This document shows, piece by piece, positions 51,758 to 59,756 of a stretch of 64,000 nucleotides of DNA. Position 1 is the stretch's first letter. Each line of letters starts with the position of its first letter. A program made the position numbers and the translations under genes. Origin of the DNA: JANRKB01 sp033763695 (lineage in GTDB: Bacteria; Planctomycetota; Phycisphaerae; Phycisphaerales; UBA1924); assembly GCA_033763695.1 (NCBI GenBank), contig JANRKB010000003.1, positions 62,001 to 126,000 on the forward strand, given 5' to 3'. Under the pieces are notes generated by a model, which searched no databases, was not told the origin of the DNA, and saw only the letters and a program-made list of their open reading frames with translations.

Positions 51758-52441
51758 CTATGACCGCGTCGCCCGCACCAGCGCGGCAAAGATCCCCTGC
51801 CCCAAGCCGGCGTCTTCGGTTCGCTCAGGGTGCCATTGCACCCCGACGTAGAAAGGCCGCCCAGGGTCATCCACTGCTTCAATCACGCCGTCATCACTCT
51901 TTGCAATCACCCGAAGCAGCCCGGCCCCAACCATCGCCTGGCGATGATTGCTCCAGACCTGCCCTGTCGGAATCATGCGTGCCGCGTCGGCGTCGCAGGG
52001 AAAGACCGGATGCACCTGCTGCTTGTGGCGAGCATGGCTCGCGAGCGAATCAGGCAGGTATTGGTCCATCTTTCCGCCAGCGTTGAGCGTCATGAGCTGC
52101 ATGCCCAGGCACACGCCGAGCACCGGTGCATGTGGGCGTCGATCCGCAATCGCACGCAACAGCCCAAGCTCGAACTCCTGGCGCTGCGGGTGCATCGGCT
52201 TGGCGTTGGGATGCGTCGCTGTGCCGAACGCCTCCATCTTGGGGTCGTCACCCCCGGTGAAGACGTACGCGTCACACACGTTCAGGTAGTCCGCGATGCG
52301 GGCGGCAATCGGCGCGAGGAAGATCGGCACGCCGCCCGCCGCACTCACGCGCTCGGCGTACGCGAGACCGGCGTTGACCACCTTGCGCTGGTCGTTCTCA
52401 ACGATGTCGAGCGTGATTCCGACAATCGGCGGCGTTGGCAT
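51758..52441 (-). CDS. Class-I glutamine amidotransferase-like hydrolase (peptidase C26/PuuD type)
   Basis: Family members hydrolyse gamma-glutamyl compounds. The catalytic Cys111 is in VLGVCLGMQLM, with the His/Glu in VGVQWHPERTED near 203-206, and VFTGGDDP is the oxyanion block. The length of 227 is typical of PuuD-like proteins. Which gamma-glutamyl substrate it acts on is unknown; polyamine catabolism genes are not adjacent. It is likely co-transcribed with the M3 peptidase. Confidence 0.85.
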   Translation of the reverse strand: MPTPPIVGITLDIVENDQRKVVNAGLAYAERVSAAGGVPIFLAPIAARIADYLNVCDAYVFTGGDDPKMEAFGTATHPNAKPMHPQRQEFELGLLRAIADRRPHAPVLGVCLGMQLMTLNAGGKMDQYLPDSLASHARHKQQVHPVFPCDADAARMIPTGQVWSNHRQAMVGAGLLRVIAKSDDGVIEAVDDPGRPFYVGVQWHPERTEDAGLGQGIFAALVRATRS

Positions 52442-52494
52442 AGAGACACTCTATCGGAGTTTGCCCCGCACCCGCGAGAGCACCCGCGTTCCAT

Positions 52495-53460
52495 TCAGGG
52501 CAGCAAACGATTCGGGGGCTCGCGCCCTTCGAACACCGCCGCGATGTTCGCCGACACCATCTCAGACATCATCTCACGATAGCGTCGCTCCGCGCTGCCG
52601 ATGTGCGGCGTGAGCGTCACATTGTCCATCCCGATCAACTCCGGGTGAACCGTCGGCTCACGCTCAAACACATCCAGCCCCGCGCCGTACAGCTTCCCCG
52701 CCTTCAGTGCGTCCACCAGAGCCTGCTCATCAACGATCGGCCCGCGAGCGGTGTTGACCAAGATCGCGGACGGCTTCATGAGCGACAGCGCGTGGGCATT
52801 GATCAGGTGTCGCGTCTCGGGCGTGAGCGGGCAGTGGATGCTCACGACATCCGCCTCGCGCAGCCCCTCCTCCAGCGACGCCCGCCGCGCCGCCAGCGGC
52901 GCAAGCTCGAAATCCCAGTGCCGGTTCCTTGCGGTGTACAGCACCTTCATGCCCCACCCCAGCGAACGCATCGCGGTTGCAAACCCGATCCGCCCTGCGC
53001 CCACGATGAGCAGCGTCCGCCCCGTGAGATCCGTTCCGAGGAACTGGTGCATACCCAGTGCCCCATTCGCCGGATACTCCGGACTGCGTGCATACCGGTC
53101 CGCGGCAATCAACTTCCGCGCCGTTGCAAGGATGAGCAGCCACGCGAGGTCCGCCGTACCTTCAGTCACCGCGTTGGGCGTGTTGGTCGCGACCACGCCG
53201 CGCGAGGCACACAGCTTCACGTCGATGTTCTCATAGCCCACGGCGAAGTTCGACACGACCTTGAGCCCAGGCCCGGCCGCGTCGAGAAACTCGGCGTCGA
53301 CCTTGTCCCAGAACATGGTCACGACCGCCGTCGCCCCGCGGATCGAACGCAGCATCGCGTCGCGCGACTGCTTGCCATCAGGGCCCATGACGACTTCCGC
53401 GCCCGGCACGGCGATAACCCCAGGCACCTGTCGCGTCACAACGATTCGGCGTGAACTCAT
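52495..53460 (-). CDS. D-2-hydroxyacid dehydrogenase (glyoxylate/hydroxypyruvate reductase type)
   Basis: NAD(P)-dependent reduction of 2-oxoacids. The nucleotide loop is LLIVGAGRIGFATAMRS, the catalytic Arg is in ILVNTARGPIVDEQAL, and the catalytic His in VTLTPHIGSAERRYRE. EGTADLAWLLILATARKL is the usual subunit segment. The length of 321 is standard. Substrate is not predictable beyond glyoxylate-like acids. It sits 75 bp from the divergent LOG-family gene. Confidence 0.92.
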   Translation of the reverse strand: MSSRRIVVTRQVPGVIAVPGAEVVMGPDGKQSRDAMLRSIRGATAVVTMFWDKVDAEFLDAAGPGLKVVSNFAVGYENIDVKLCASRGVVATNTPNAVTEGTADLAWLLILATARKLIAADRYARSPEYPANGALGMHQFLGTDLTGRTLLIVGAGRIGFATAMRSLGWGMKVLYTARNRHWDFELAPLAARRASLEEGLREADVVSIHCPLTPETRHLINAHALSLMKPSAILVNTARGPIVDEQALVDALKAGKLYGAGLDVFEREPTVHPELIGMDNVTLTPHIGSAERRYREMMSEMVSANIAAVFEGREPPNRLLP

Positions 53461-53523
53461 GCGGCAAGACTAGGGGCTCTTCGCAGCACCAAGCCCGATG
53501 CACCGCCCGCTTCCTCGCTCGGG

Positions 53524-53529
53524 TATCCT
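53524..53529 (+). promoter_or_regulatory. -10 element giving a probably leaderless LOG mRNA
   Basis: TATCCT ends 6 nt before the ATG at 53536, so transcription would start at about the first codon. No -35 hexamer is recognisable at the right spacing. Confidence 0.4.
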
Positions 53530-53535
53530 CCCCAA

Positions 53536-54132
53536 ATGCCGACCACACTCTCTCGTCTCTGCGTCTTCTGCGGTGCCGCCGATGGCAACCGCCCTTCCTA
53601 TCGCGCCGGTGCCGACCGCCTCGGCACTGAGATGGCCCGCCGCGGCATCACGCTCATTTACGGCGGAGGTTCGCTCGGCCTCATGGGAGGCGTCGCCGAC
53701 GCCGTCCTTCAGCACGGCGGCCAAGTCACCGGCGTCATCACGACCCAACTGGTCGCCAAAGAAGTCGCCCACAAGTCACTCAGCAAACTGCACGTCGTCG
53801 AGACCATGCACCAGCGCAAGAAGATGATGGCCGACATGGCCGACGGCTTCATCACCCTGCCCGGCGGGCTCGGGACGCTCGACGAGTTCTTTGAGATCCT
53901 CGCATGGGCCCAACTGGGCATCCACGCCAAACCCGTCGGCGTGCTCAACATCGACGGCTATTTCGACGGCCTGCTCAAGTTCGTCGAGCAGATGAACATC
54001 GATGGCTTCCTGCGCATCAACCTGCGCGAAGCGCTTCGCATCGATGACGACCCTGCCAGGCTCATCGAAGCGATGAGCACTCACACGCCCGCGAAGATCT
54101 CGCCGCTGCGTGCCGAGCACAATCCTGTGTGA
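53536..54132 (+). CDS. LOG-family protein (nucleoside 5'-monophosphate phosphoribohydrolase type)
   Basis: LOG proteins release a base from nucleoside monophosphates; in plants they activate cytokinins. The signature is PGGLGTLDEFFE, with GGGSLGLMGGVADAV in the N-half and ADGFITLPGG before it. Its 198 residues are typical. There is no ribosome site, but a -10-like TATCCT lies 6 nt before the ATG. The real substrate in bacteria is often unknown. It converges with the CYTH gene. Confidence 0.9.
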   Translation: MPTTLSRLCVFCGAADGNRPSYRAGADRLGTEMARRGITLIYGGGSLGLMGGVADAVLQHGGQVTGVITTQLVAKEVAHKSLSKLHVVETMHQRKKMMADMADGFITLPGGLGTLDEFFEILAWAQLGIHAKPVGVLNIDGYFDGLLKFVEQMNIDGFLRINLREALRIDDDPARLIEAMSTHTPAKISPLRAEHNPV

Positions 54133-54148
54133 TGCGGACCGCCGCGGC

Positions 54149-54679
54149 TCACGGATTCGGCTGCTGTTCCATCTCGCCTTCGCGTGCCAGCAGGTCGCTG
54201 TAGCCGCAGGCGATCGGTTCGCCCAGCACGGGGCCGAACGCCTCGCGCAGCTCCGCGATCACTTCGTGACAGCGTGCGATGTTCTGGCTCGTGCTGACCA
54301 GCGCCTCGAACTCGAGGAAGTTGCCAAGCCCCTCCACGCGATCAAGGTGGATGCGCACCGAGCCAAGCATGTACAGGTCGCGCGTCTTCCGCACGACGAC
54401 CCAGATCGGCAGCGGCTGCAAGCCGAAGCGTTCTGCCGCCTGCTGCTCGGAATAAATCGTGAAATGGCTGAGCTTGGGACGCGTGCGATTGGCGCGATCG
54501 TAAAAGATGAACTCCGTCGGCTCGCCGACGCATTCACGCTTCTTCAGACGCCCCGAGGGGATCCGGTAGTACGTGTCGGTCTGCTCCAACGTCCCGATGA
54601 ATGTCGCGTTCAGCGCAGAGCATACCGTCTTGGCCAAAGCCAAGTCGCGCAGTTCCGCTTTGAACTCAACGTTGTGCAT
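54149..54679 (-). CDS. CYTH-domain protein (class IV adenylate cyclase/triphosphatase type)
   Basis: CYTH enzymes fold as a tunnel and act on triphosphates. The N-terminal VEFKAEL matches the ExExK-type opening loosely, and TYYRIPSGRLKKRE, VRKTRDLYMLGSVRIHLDRVEGLGNFLEFEALV and YSDLL follow as expected. The length of 176 is typical of CyaB-like proteins. Adenylate cyclase, thiamine triphosphatase or polyphosphatase activity cannot be told apart by eye. It starts 9 nt after the micro-ORF that follows ligA. Confidence 0.83.
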   Translation of the reverse strand: MHNVEFKAELRDLALAKTVCSALNATFIGTLEQTDTYYRIPSGRLKKRECVGEPTEFIFYDRANRTRPKLSHFTIYSEQQAAERFGLQPLPIWVVVRKTRDLYMLGSVRIHLDRVEGLGNFLEFEALVSTSQNIARCHEVIAELREAFGPVLGEPIACGYSDLLAREGEMEQQPNP

Positions 54680-54688
54680 TCTGGGCGG

Positions 54689-54823
54689 TCACGGAGTCAA
54701 CAGGCAATCAAGCGTCACGGCGCCACGCTTGCCGCGCACGACGACATCGGCGGCGATGCAGCCACGAGGAAGATACACCACCACACGCGAAAGACCAGCG
54801 CCCGCCACAGTTCGTGGGCTCAT
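54689..54823 (-). CDS. Micro-ORF coupled to ligA stop, 44 aa
   Basis: Its ATG overlaps the ligA stop as ATGA, and 9 nt after its own stop the CYTH gene begins, an arrangement typical of real operon genes. The peptide (MSPRTVAGAGLSRVVVYLPR and on) is basic and ends DCLLTP. No family was recognised, and it could also be a coupling frame without a stable product. Confidence 0.4.
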   Translation of the reverse strand: MSPRTVAGAGLSRVVVYLPRGCIAADVVVRGKRGAVTLDCLLTP

Positions 54824-57045
54824 CCGGCGTTCTCGGCCTTTGCCAGTTCTTCCACCAGTCGAGCCTCGTCCCATACCTCGACCCCCAGTTCCCGGGCCTT
54901 ATCGAGCTTTGAGCCCGCCCCCGGCCCAGCGATCACCAGAGATGTCTTGCTGCTGACCGAGCCGCTGACTTTGGCGCCAAACCCTTCGAGAATCGCCTGC
55001 AGTTCCGCACGTTCCCACCGCTCAAGCGTGCCCGTGAGCACCACCGTCTTTCCGCTCCATGTGCCGGAGCCCGCCGCGGCTTTGCTCACGTCCTTGAAAT
55101 CATGGCTGGAGAGATCAACCCCCAGCCCGCGGAGCTCCTCAAACGTGTGCTTCGCCTTCGGACTGTGCAGGTACGCGAACACAACAGGGGCGGTGTCCTT
55201 GCCAAGACCCGTCTCCGGCCTTTCCTGCGGCGAAGCTGCGAAGCCGCGCTTCGCCGCGTCAGACTTGCTCAGGGCCTTGGGCATGAGCGCTTCGACCGAC
55301 GCGGCGATCAGTTCATCGACATTCCTGAAGACCCGCGCGAGCTGCTTGGCCGTTGTCTCGCCGATGTGGCGGATCCCCATTCCACCCAGCAGCCGTGCCA
55401 TCCCGCGTGACTTCGCCGCGTCGATTCCTGCAAGCAGCGTCTCGACCTTCTTCTCCCCCATGCCGTCCAGTTCGAGCAATCGCTCGCGATGCTCCGCAAG
55501 TCGGAACACATCCGCAAATGAGTTCAGCGGAATCGTGCCCGCGGCACGGATCGCATTGACCGTCTTCTCCCCGAGCCCCTCAATGTCCATCTGGCGACGA
55601 CCCGCGAACCAGATCAGCTTCTCCTGCACCTGTGCCGGGCACTCCGGATTGACGCAGCGTCGTGCCGTCTCCAATCTCGGCTCTTCGATCGCCTCGGGCG
55701 GCTCCGGCTCGACCGGTCCGCCGCATTCGGGGCAGAGCGACGGCGGCTCGATCCTCCGCGCGCCGCGCGGCCGATCGGCGAGCACCACCCCCACCACCTG
55801 CGGAATGATCTCGCCCGCCTTCTCCACATACACCGTGTCGCCGATGCGTACGTCGGTTCGCGCATCTTCTCGCTCGGTGCTTGCATCAAGAATCCGACCG
55901 TAGTTGTGCAGTGTCGCGTGCTTCACCACCGTGCCTGCCAGCAACACCGGCTCCATCACGGCCCGCGGCGTGATCTTGCCCGTCTTGCCGACCTGGTGCA
56001 GCACGTCCAGCAGTTTCGTCGTCTTGCGTTCCGCCGGATATTTGAACGCGATCGCCCAGCGCGGGCTCTTGGCCGTGAGCCCGAGTTCCTCTTGCTGATC
56101 AAAGCGATCAACCCGCACGACCATGCCGTCGGTCGCGTAGTCGAGCGTGTGACGCTTCGCATCAAACGCGCGAATCGCCGCGACGATTTCGTCCGCCGTG
56201 GCACACCGCACCGTGTTCGGGTTGACGGGGATGCCCAGTCCCTTGATCGTCTTGAGAAACGCGGAGTGCGACTTTGCAAACGACGCAAGCCCGCTGACTT
56301 CACCTTTGCCGTGGGCACAGAATCGCAGGCCCCGCGAGGCAGCGAGCTTCGGATCTTTGTTTTTGAGTGTTCCCGCGGTGGTGTTGCGTGGGTTGAGGAA
56401 GAGTTCTTCGCCTGCCTCTTCCTGGGCCTTGTTGAGTTTCTCAAACTCCTTCAGCGGCATGTACACCTCGCCGCGGACTTCAAGCACGCGCGGGGCTTCA
56501 CCCTCCAGCACAAGTGGGATTGACCGCATCACGCGAGCAGCGTGCGTCACATCATCGCCGCTGGTGCCGTCGCCGCGCGTGAGAGCCCGCACGAGCTTTC
56601 CCTGCTCGTACCGCAGCGAAAGCGCCACGCCGTCGATCTTGGGATCGCACATGAACGCGACGTCGGCCGCGTCACCAGCGCCCGAGCCACCACCAAAGAG
56701 CGATCCGCCGTTCCCACCACCCACGCCCCGCACACAGCGATCAACCCACGCGCGGACATCGTCTTCGCTGTACGAGTTGTCGATGCTCAGCATCGGCACG
56801 CTGTGCTTGACTGTCGTGAAGCCATCGATCGGCTCGCCGCCGACGCGATGCGTCGGGCTGTTCGCGTCGTCCAACTGCGGATGCTCGCGTTCAAGCGAAG
56901 CCAGCTCCGCCAGCAGGCGATCAAACTCCGGGTCGGACATGATCGGCGCTGCATCGACGTAGTAGGCGCGATTCGCGCGATTCAGCAGATCGCGCAGGTG
57001 CGCGACGCGCTGGGCCGCATCGTGTTCTGGACACTTGGCAGTCAC
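54820..57045 (-). CDS. ligA: NAD-dependent DNA ligase LigA
   Basis: LigA seals nicks using NAD. The adenylated Lys136 is in MCDPKIDGVALSL; the residue before the Pro is Asp where Glu is usual. The Ia domain NRANRAYYVDAAPIMSDPEFDRL, the OB-fold, a four-Cys zinc finger (SLCPECGG and CVNPECPAQ), HhH motifs (GLGEKTVNAIRAAG, GMGEKKVETLL, LGGMGIRHIGETTAKQL) and a C-terminal BRCT domain (GTWSGKTVVLTGTLE) are in order. A Gly-rich insert (VGGGNGGSLFGGGSG) lies before the active site. GTG 57045 gives 741 aa; no good ribosome site is seen. Confidence 0.95.
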   Translation of the reverse strand: MTAKCPEHDAAQRVAHLRDLLNRANRAYYVDAAPIMSDPEFDRLLAELASLEREHPQLDDANSPTHRVGGEPIDGFTTVKHSVPMLSIDNSYSEDDVRAWVDRCVRGVGGGNGGSLFGGGSGAGDAADVAFMCDPKIDGVALSLRYEQGKLVRALTRGDGTSGDDVTHAARVMRSIPLVLEGEAPRVLEVRGEVYMPLKEFEKLNKAQEEAGEELFLNPRNTTAGTLKNKDPKLAASRGLRFCAHGKGEVSGLASFAKSHSAFLKTIKGLGIPVNPNTVRCATADEIVAAIRAFDAKRHTLDYATDGMVVRVDRFDQQEELGLTAKSPRWAIAFKYPAERKTTKLLDVLHQVGKTGKITPRAVMEPVLLAGTVVKHATLHNYGRILDASTEREDARTDVRIGDTVYVEKAGEIIPQVVGVVLADRPRGARRIEPPSLCPECGGPVEPEPPEAIEEPRLETARRCVNPECPAQVQEKLIWFAGRRQMDIEGLGEKTVNAIRAAGTIPLNSFADVFRLAEHRERLLELDGMGEKKVETLLAGIDAAKSRGMARLLGGMGIRHIGETTAKQLARVFRNVDELIAASVEALMPKALSKSDAAKRGFAASPQERPETGLGKDTAPVVFAYLHSPKAKHTFEELRGLGVDLSSHDFKDVSKAAAGSGTWSGKTVVLTGTLERWERAELQAILEGFGAKVSGSVSSKTSLVIAGPGAGSKLDKARELGVEVWDEARLVEELAKAENAG

Positions 57046-57084
57046 GCCGCCATGGTATCGCGCGGCACTCACCACAAAGGACAA

Positions 57085-57106
57085 CACCCCGGCGCGGGCC
57101 GGGGTG
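57085..57106. other. GC-rich hairpin just upstream of ligA
   Basis: CACCCCGGC/GCCGGGGTG (9 bp, GCGG loop). Read on the minus strand it is followed by TTGTCCTTTG. It lies in the possible leader of ligA and could be an attenuator or a terminator of an unseen upstream RNA. Confidence 0.45.
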
Positions 57107-57275
57107 CTGCATCTGGGGAGGGGCACGCGCAAGGCGTCGGGCTCGAGGCCGGCCGCCGGGCGTCTCTCTCAATGGCGGCACAGAACCGCCCTGACAACAC
57201 GGATCGCCCGGCCCACATGCCTTGGCGACCCATCACCGTGGCCCGTTGCCTCTCGCGCTCTCTTCTTCGCGGGGC

Positions 57276-57295
57276 GGCTGCCTCATGAGGCAGCC
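57276..57295. repeat. Perfect 20-bp palindrome GGCTGCCTCATGAGGCAGCC
   Basis: A perfect loopless palindrome in the 635-bp gap between ligA and the secreted-protein gene. It fits an operator or a structured RNA. Apart from it, the hairpin at 57085 and the minus-strand mini-ORF at 57542, I see no convincing gene in 57046-57680. Confidence 0.6.
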
Positions 57296-57541
57296 CGGGC
57301 TTCGTTCGCGCCGGGCGCGGAAACTACACCACCGGCGGTCAACAACCAAGCGACGCCTCCGTCGCTCTCATTCATCGCGCGGGCATTCCGTTGCCGCACG
57401 TCTTGTGTCCTTCACGAGCCTGATGCAGCCGTGACCCGTTCGGCGGCTGCGAAGCTCAGGCCCGGAACACTGGAGGCACGCCTCGGCGGCTGCCTGCGGT
57501 GTTGGGGGCCGGAACCGTTGCTTGAGTCGGGCCGGATAATC

Positions 57542-57625
57542 TCAGCACATCGCGAGGAACGACAGAAGGCAGAGAACCGCGACGCGCTTGCGGGCATCAG
57601 TCATCGAGAGAAGGGCGGTCATCAT
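57542..57625 (-). CDS. Possible 27-aa hydrophobic mini-protein
   Basis: A minus-strand frame reading MMTALLSMTDARKRVAVLC and on to a stop, with a GGAG 8 nt before the ATG. It looks like a short signal-type or single-span peptide. It lies within the leader of the divergent secreted-protein gene. A leftover signal sequence is equally possible. Confidence 0.25.
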   Translation of the reverse strand: MMTALLSMTDARKRVAVLCLLSFLAMC

Positions 57626-57680
57626 GGTCCAGGCTCCGTTCTTTGATTGTCCCGCCGGTGTGGACCGGCAGGAGAACAGA

Positions 57681-59744
57681 ATGCACGCGGCGTGCCAAAA
57701 CCGCAAGTCGCCTTCCGACCGCTCGCTCGCCCGCACGCGCCCGGCTTTTCTCGGACGGGCTGCCCTCGCGGGACTTGCAAGCGCTCGCACGTTGCGTCCT
57801 GGCAACATCTGGCGTTGCGTGTCTGCCCCACGTTGCCGCACGGCACTTCGGGTTTGCCTCGCCGTCGGCGCGATTCTCGGCCCCTTGCCTGCTTCGCGGG
57901 CCGCGGCCCAACCTGAATCAATCGCCGCAGTTCGGGAACCGTCTGCTCTGCCGGCCACACCCGGTCGCGGCATCACCCCCTCGGACGCAATGGCCGCCTT
58001 CACCGATGTCCGCAGTTGGGTCAGCGCGTTCTCGCTCCCCGGTTCCAGCACGCCACGCGATGGCGTCCGCGGAGCGTGCGTGACGCTGCGTCTGGCTGGC
58101 CTTGTCGTTGCGCGTGAAAGCGTCACCGCCGACTCCGCCGCACACGCGCTCGCAGCCCGCTCCGCCCTCGACGCGGCCAAAGCACGCCTCGGCGATAACC
58201 CCGACGATCCCATCACCGCGATCGGCCCTCGCCTGGCCATCAGTCTCGAACTCGCCGACGCACTTGTTCCGCTCGCGCTCAGCACGTACGCCGCCGCCGA
58301 CGCGCAGGTCCGTCCCGGACTGGAAGGTGTTGCTGCCCGCAAGGGAGATCGCGTCCTTGCGATGTTCCCTGAGGAACTCATGCTCTCAGGATCGACACCG
58401 AGCACCGCCCTCGGCGTGCTCGCGGCTCGCATCGCCGATGACCCAACGCTGGCGGTGACAAGCGATCCGCGCATGCAGCCGCCGCAGCTCGATCGCCTTC
58501 ATGGCATCACGTTCGCGCGATTCCACGTGACACATCTGGTACAAACCGCGCCAGACGCCCCCGCCCAGTTTGTGCGTCGCCTCAACACCGATGTCGGCGC
58601 AAATGAAATCGGTATGTCCTCGATTCGTTCGCTCGGCGACGCGACCTGCGAGCATCTCACAAAGCGACTCGCCGCGCACGACACGCCGAGCCTGCTGCTG
58701 CCTGCCCGCGAGGCAGGCACATCAAGCGACAGCGCGGCATCGCTCGCTGAACAATCGATCGCCGCGATGGCCTTGTGTCGCTGGGCCCGCGCGGGCGATG
58801 CCGAGCGTCAGCATGCCGTGCTCGCACGCGTTGACGCCTGGTGGAATCACATCGCTGGCTCGCTTGGGCCTGACTCAACACTGCAACCCTTTGACGCCGC
58901 CACCGCGACGATCGCAGCACTCGACCTCGCCGACCTGGCGTCTCGCACGGGCGACGCGAAGGCAGCGACAACGTTCAACACCACGGCAGCGGCCCTCGTT
59001 CCCCGCATCCTAGCCGCCACGGATCGTGCAGATCGCGGGCAGTTCGTCGCGGACACGCCCGTCCACCATCGCGCGTTGATTGCCTACGCACTTGCTCGTT
59101 TGCTCCACGCCAACATCGCCGCAATCCAACCCGCTGAGCAGCTTTCACGCGACTCGGTTGCATCGCTGCATCGCTCGATCTATCGCGACACACCCGGCGG
59201 CGAACTCGTCGCTCACATGCCTTGGCTCGGATGGACTGAGCTTCTGCTTGCCGACAAGGACCAAAGCATCGCCGCGGCTCAGGCCTTGCGCGATCTCCGC
59301 GATCGCGTTCGCACGCACACCTTGCGTGCCGAGGACCTGGACGACGCAGACACCGATTTCGCCGGCGGCATCGTCTTCACGCTCGGCAGCGTGCCGCTGC
59401 CAACAGCGCAGTCCTTCCGCGCTGCCGCGTTTGTCGCGACGATGGCAGGCGATCCGCGTTTGACCACCGACTCGGAATCGCCGCTCGCGCTTTCACTCTC
59501 TTTGTCCCACGTCCGGTTTGTCGCACAGCTCGCATGGGACGGCCCGTCGCTCGCGTTCAGCCGCAATCCAGACCGAGATCGCGGCGGGGTGCGGCTCGCG
59601 CCATGGGATCCACGCCTCTCCATCGATGCGGGGAGCATGGCACTCCTCACACTCTGCGAAACGCGCGACAGTATCGAGCGCATCGGAGCCCGGGCCACGA
59701 AACGGCAAGAGCACCAGGAAACCCCCGGTGCTCCAGCCAAGTAG
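57681..59744 (+). CDS. Large secreted protein of unknown function, 687 aa
   Basis: A long basic N-terminal region precedes a signal-like hydrophobic stretch (ALRVCLAVGAILGPLPASRAAAQPES). The segment GACVTLRLAGLVVARESVTAD...GLEGVAARKGDRVLAMFPEELM has a faint likeness to AMMECR1-type domains, which I hold only loosely. The C-terminal half is helical and repeat-like (RALIAYALARLLHANIAAIQ; AATATIAALDLADLASRTGDAKAATTF), suggesting an alpha/alpha-toroid. AGGAG lies 6 nt before ATG 57681. It converges with the VIT/VWA gene, 12 nt apart. Confidence 0.6.
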   Translation: MHAACQNRKSPSDRSLARTRPAFLGRAALAGLASARTLRPGNIWRCVSAPRCRTALRVCLAVGAILGPLPASRAAAQPESIAAVREPSALPATPGRGITPSDAMAAFTDVRSWVSAFSLPGSSTPRDGVRGACVTLRLAGLVVARESVTADSAAHALAARSALDAAKARLGDNPDDPITAIGPRLAISLELADALVPLALSTYAAADAQVRPGLEGVAARKGDRVLAMFPEELMLSGSTPSTALGVLAARIADDPTLAVTSDPRMQPPQLDRLHGITFARFHVTHLVQTAPDAPAQFVRRLNTDVGANEIGMSSIRSLGDATCEHLTKRLAAHDTPSLLLPAREAGTSSDSAASLAEQSIAAMALCRWARAGDAERQHAVLARVDAWWNHIAGSLGPDSTLQPFDAATATIAALDLADLASRTGDAKAATTFNTTAAALVPRILAATDRADRGQFVADTPVHHRALIAYALARLLHANIAAIQPAEQLSRDSVASLHRSIYRDTPGGELVAHMPWLGWTELLLADKDQSIAAAQALRDLRDRVRTHTLRAEDLDDADTDFAGGIVFTLGSVPLPTAQSFRAAAFVATMAGDPRLTTDSESPLALSLSLSHVRFVAQLAWDGPSLAFSRNPDRDRGGVRLAPWDPRLSIDAGSMALLTLCETRDSIERIGARATKRQEHQETPGAPAK

Positions 59745-59756
59745 CCCTCACGCGTT

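Noticed and set aside
57035..57646. 203-codon plus-strand frame in the gap upstream of the secreted-protein gene
   Set aside because: No ribosome site, composition typical of random G+C-rich frames, and it overlaps the start of ligA.
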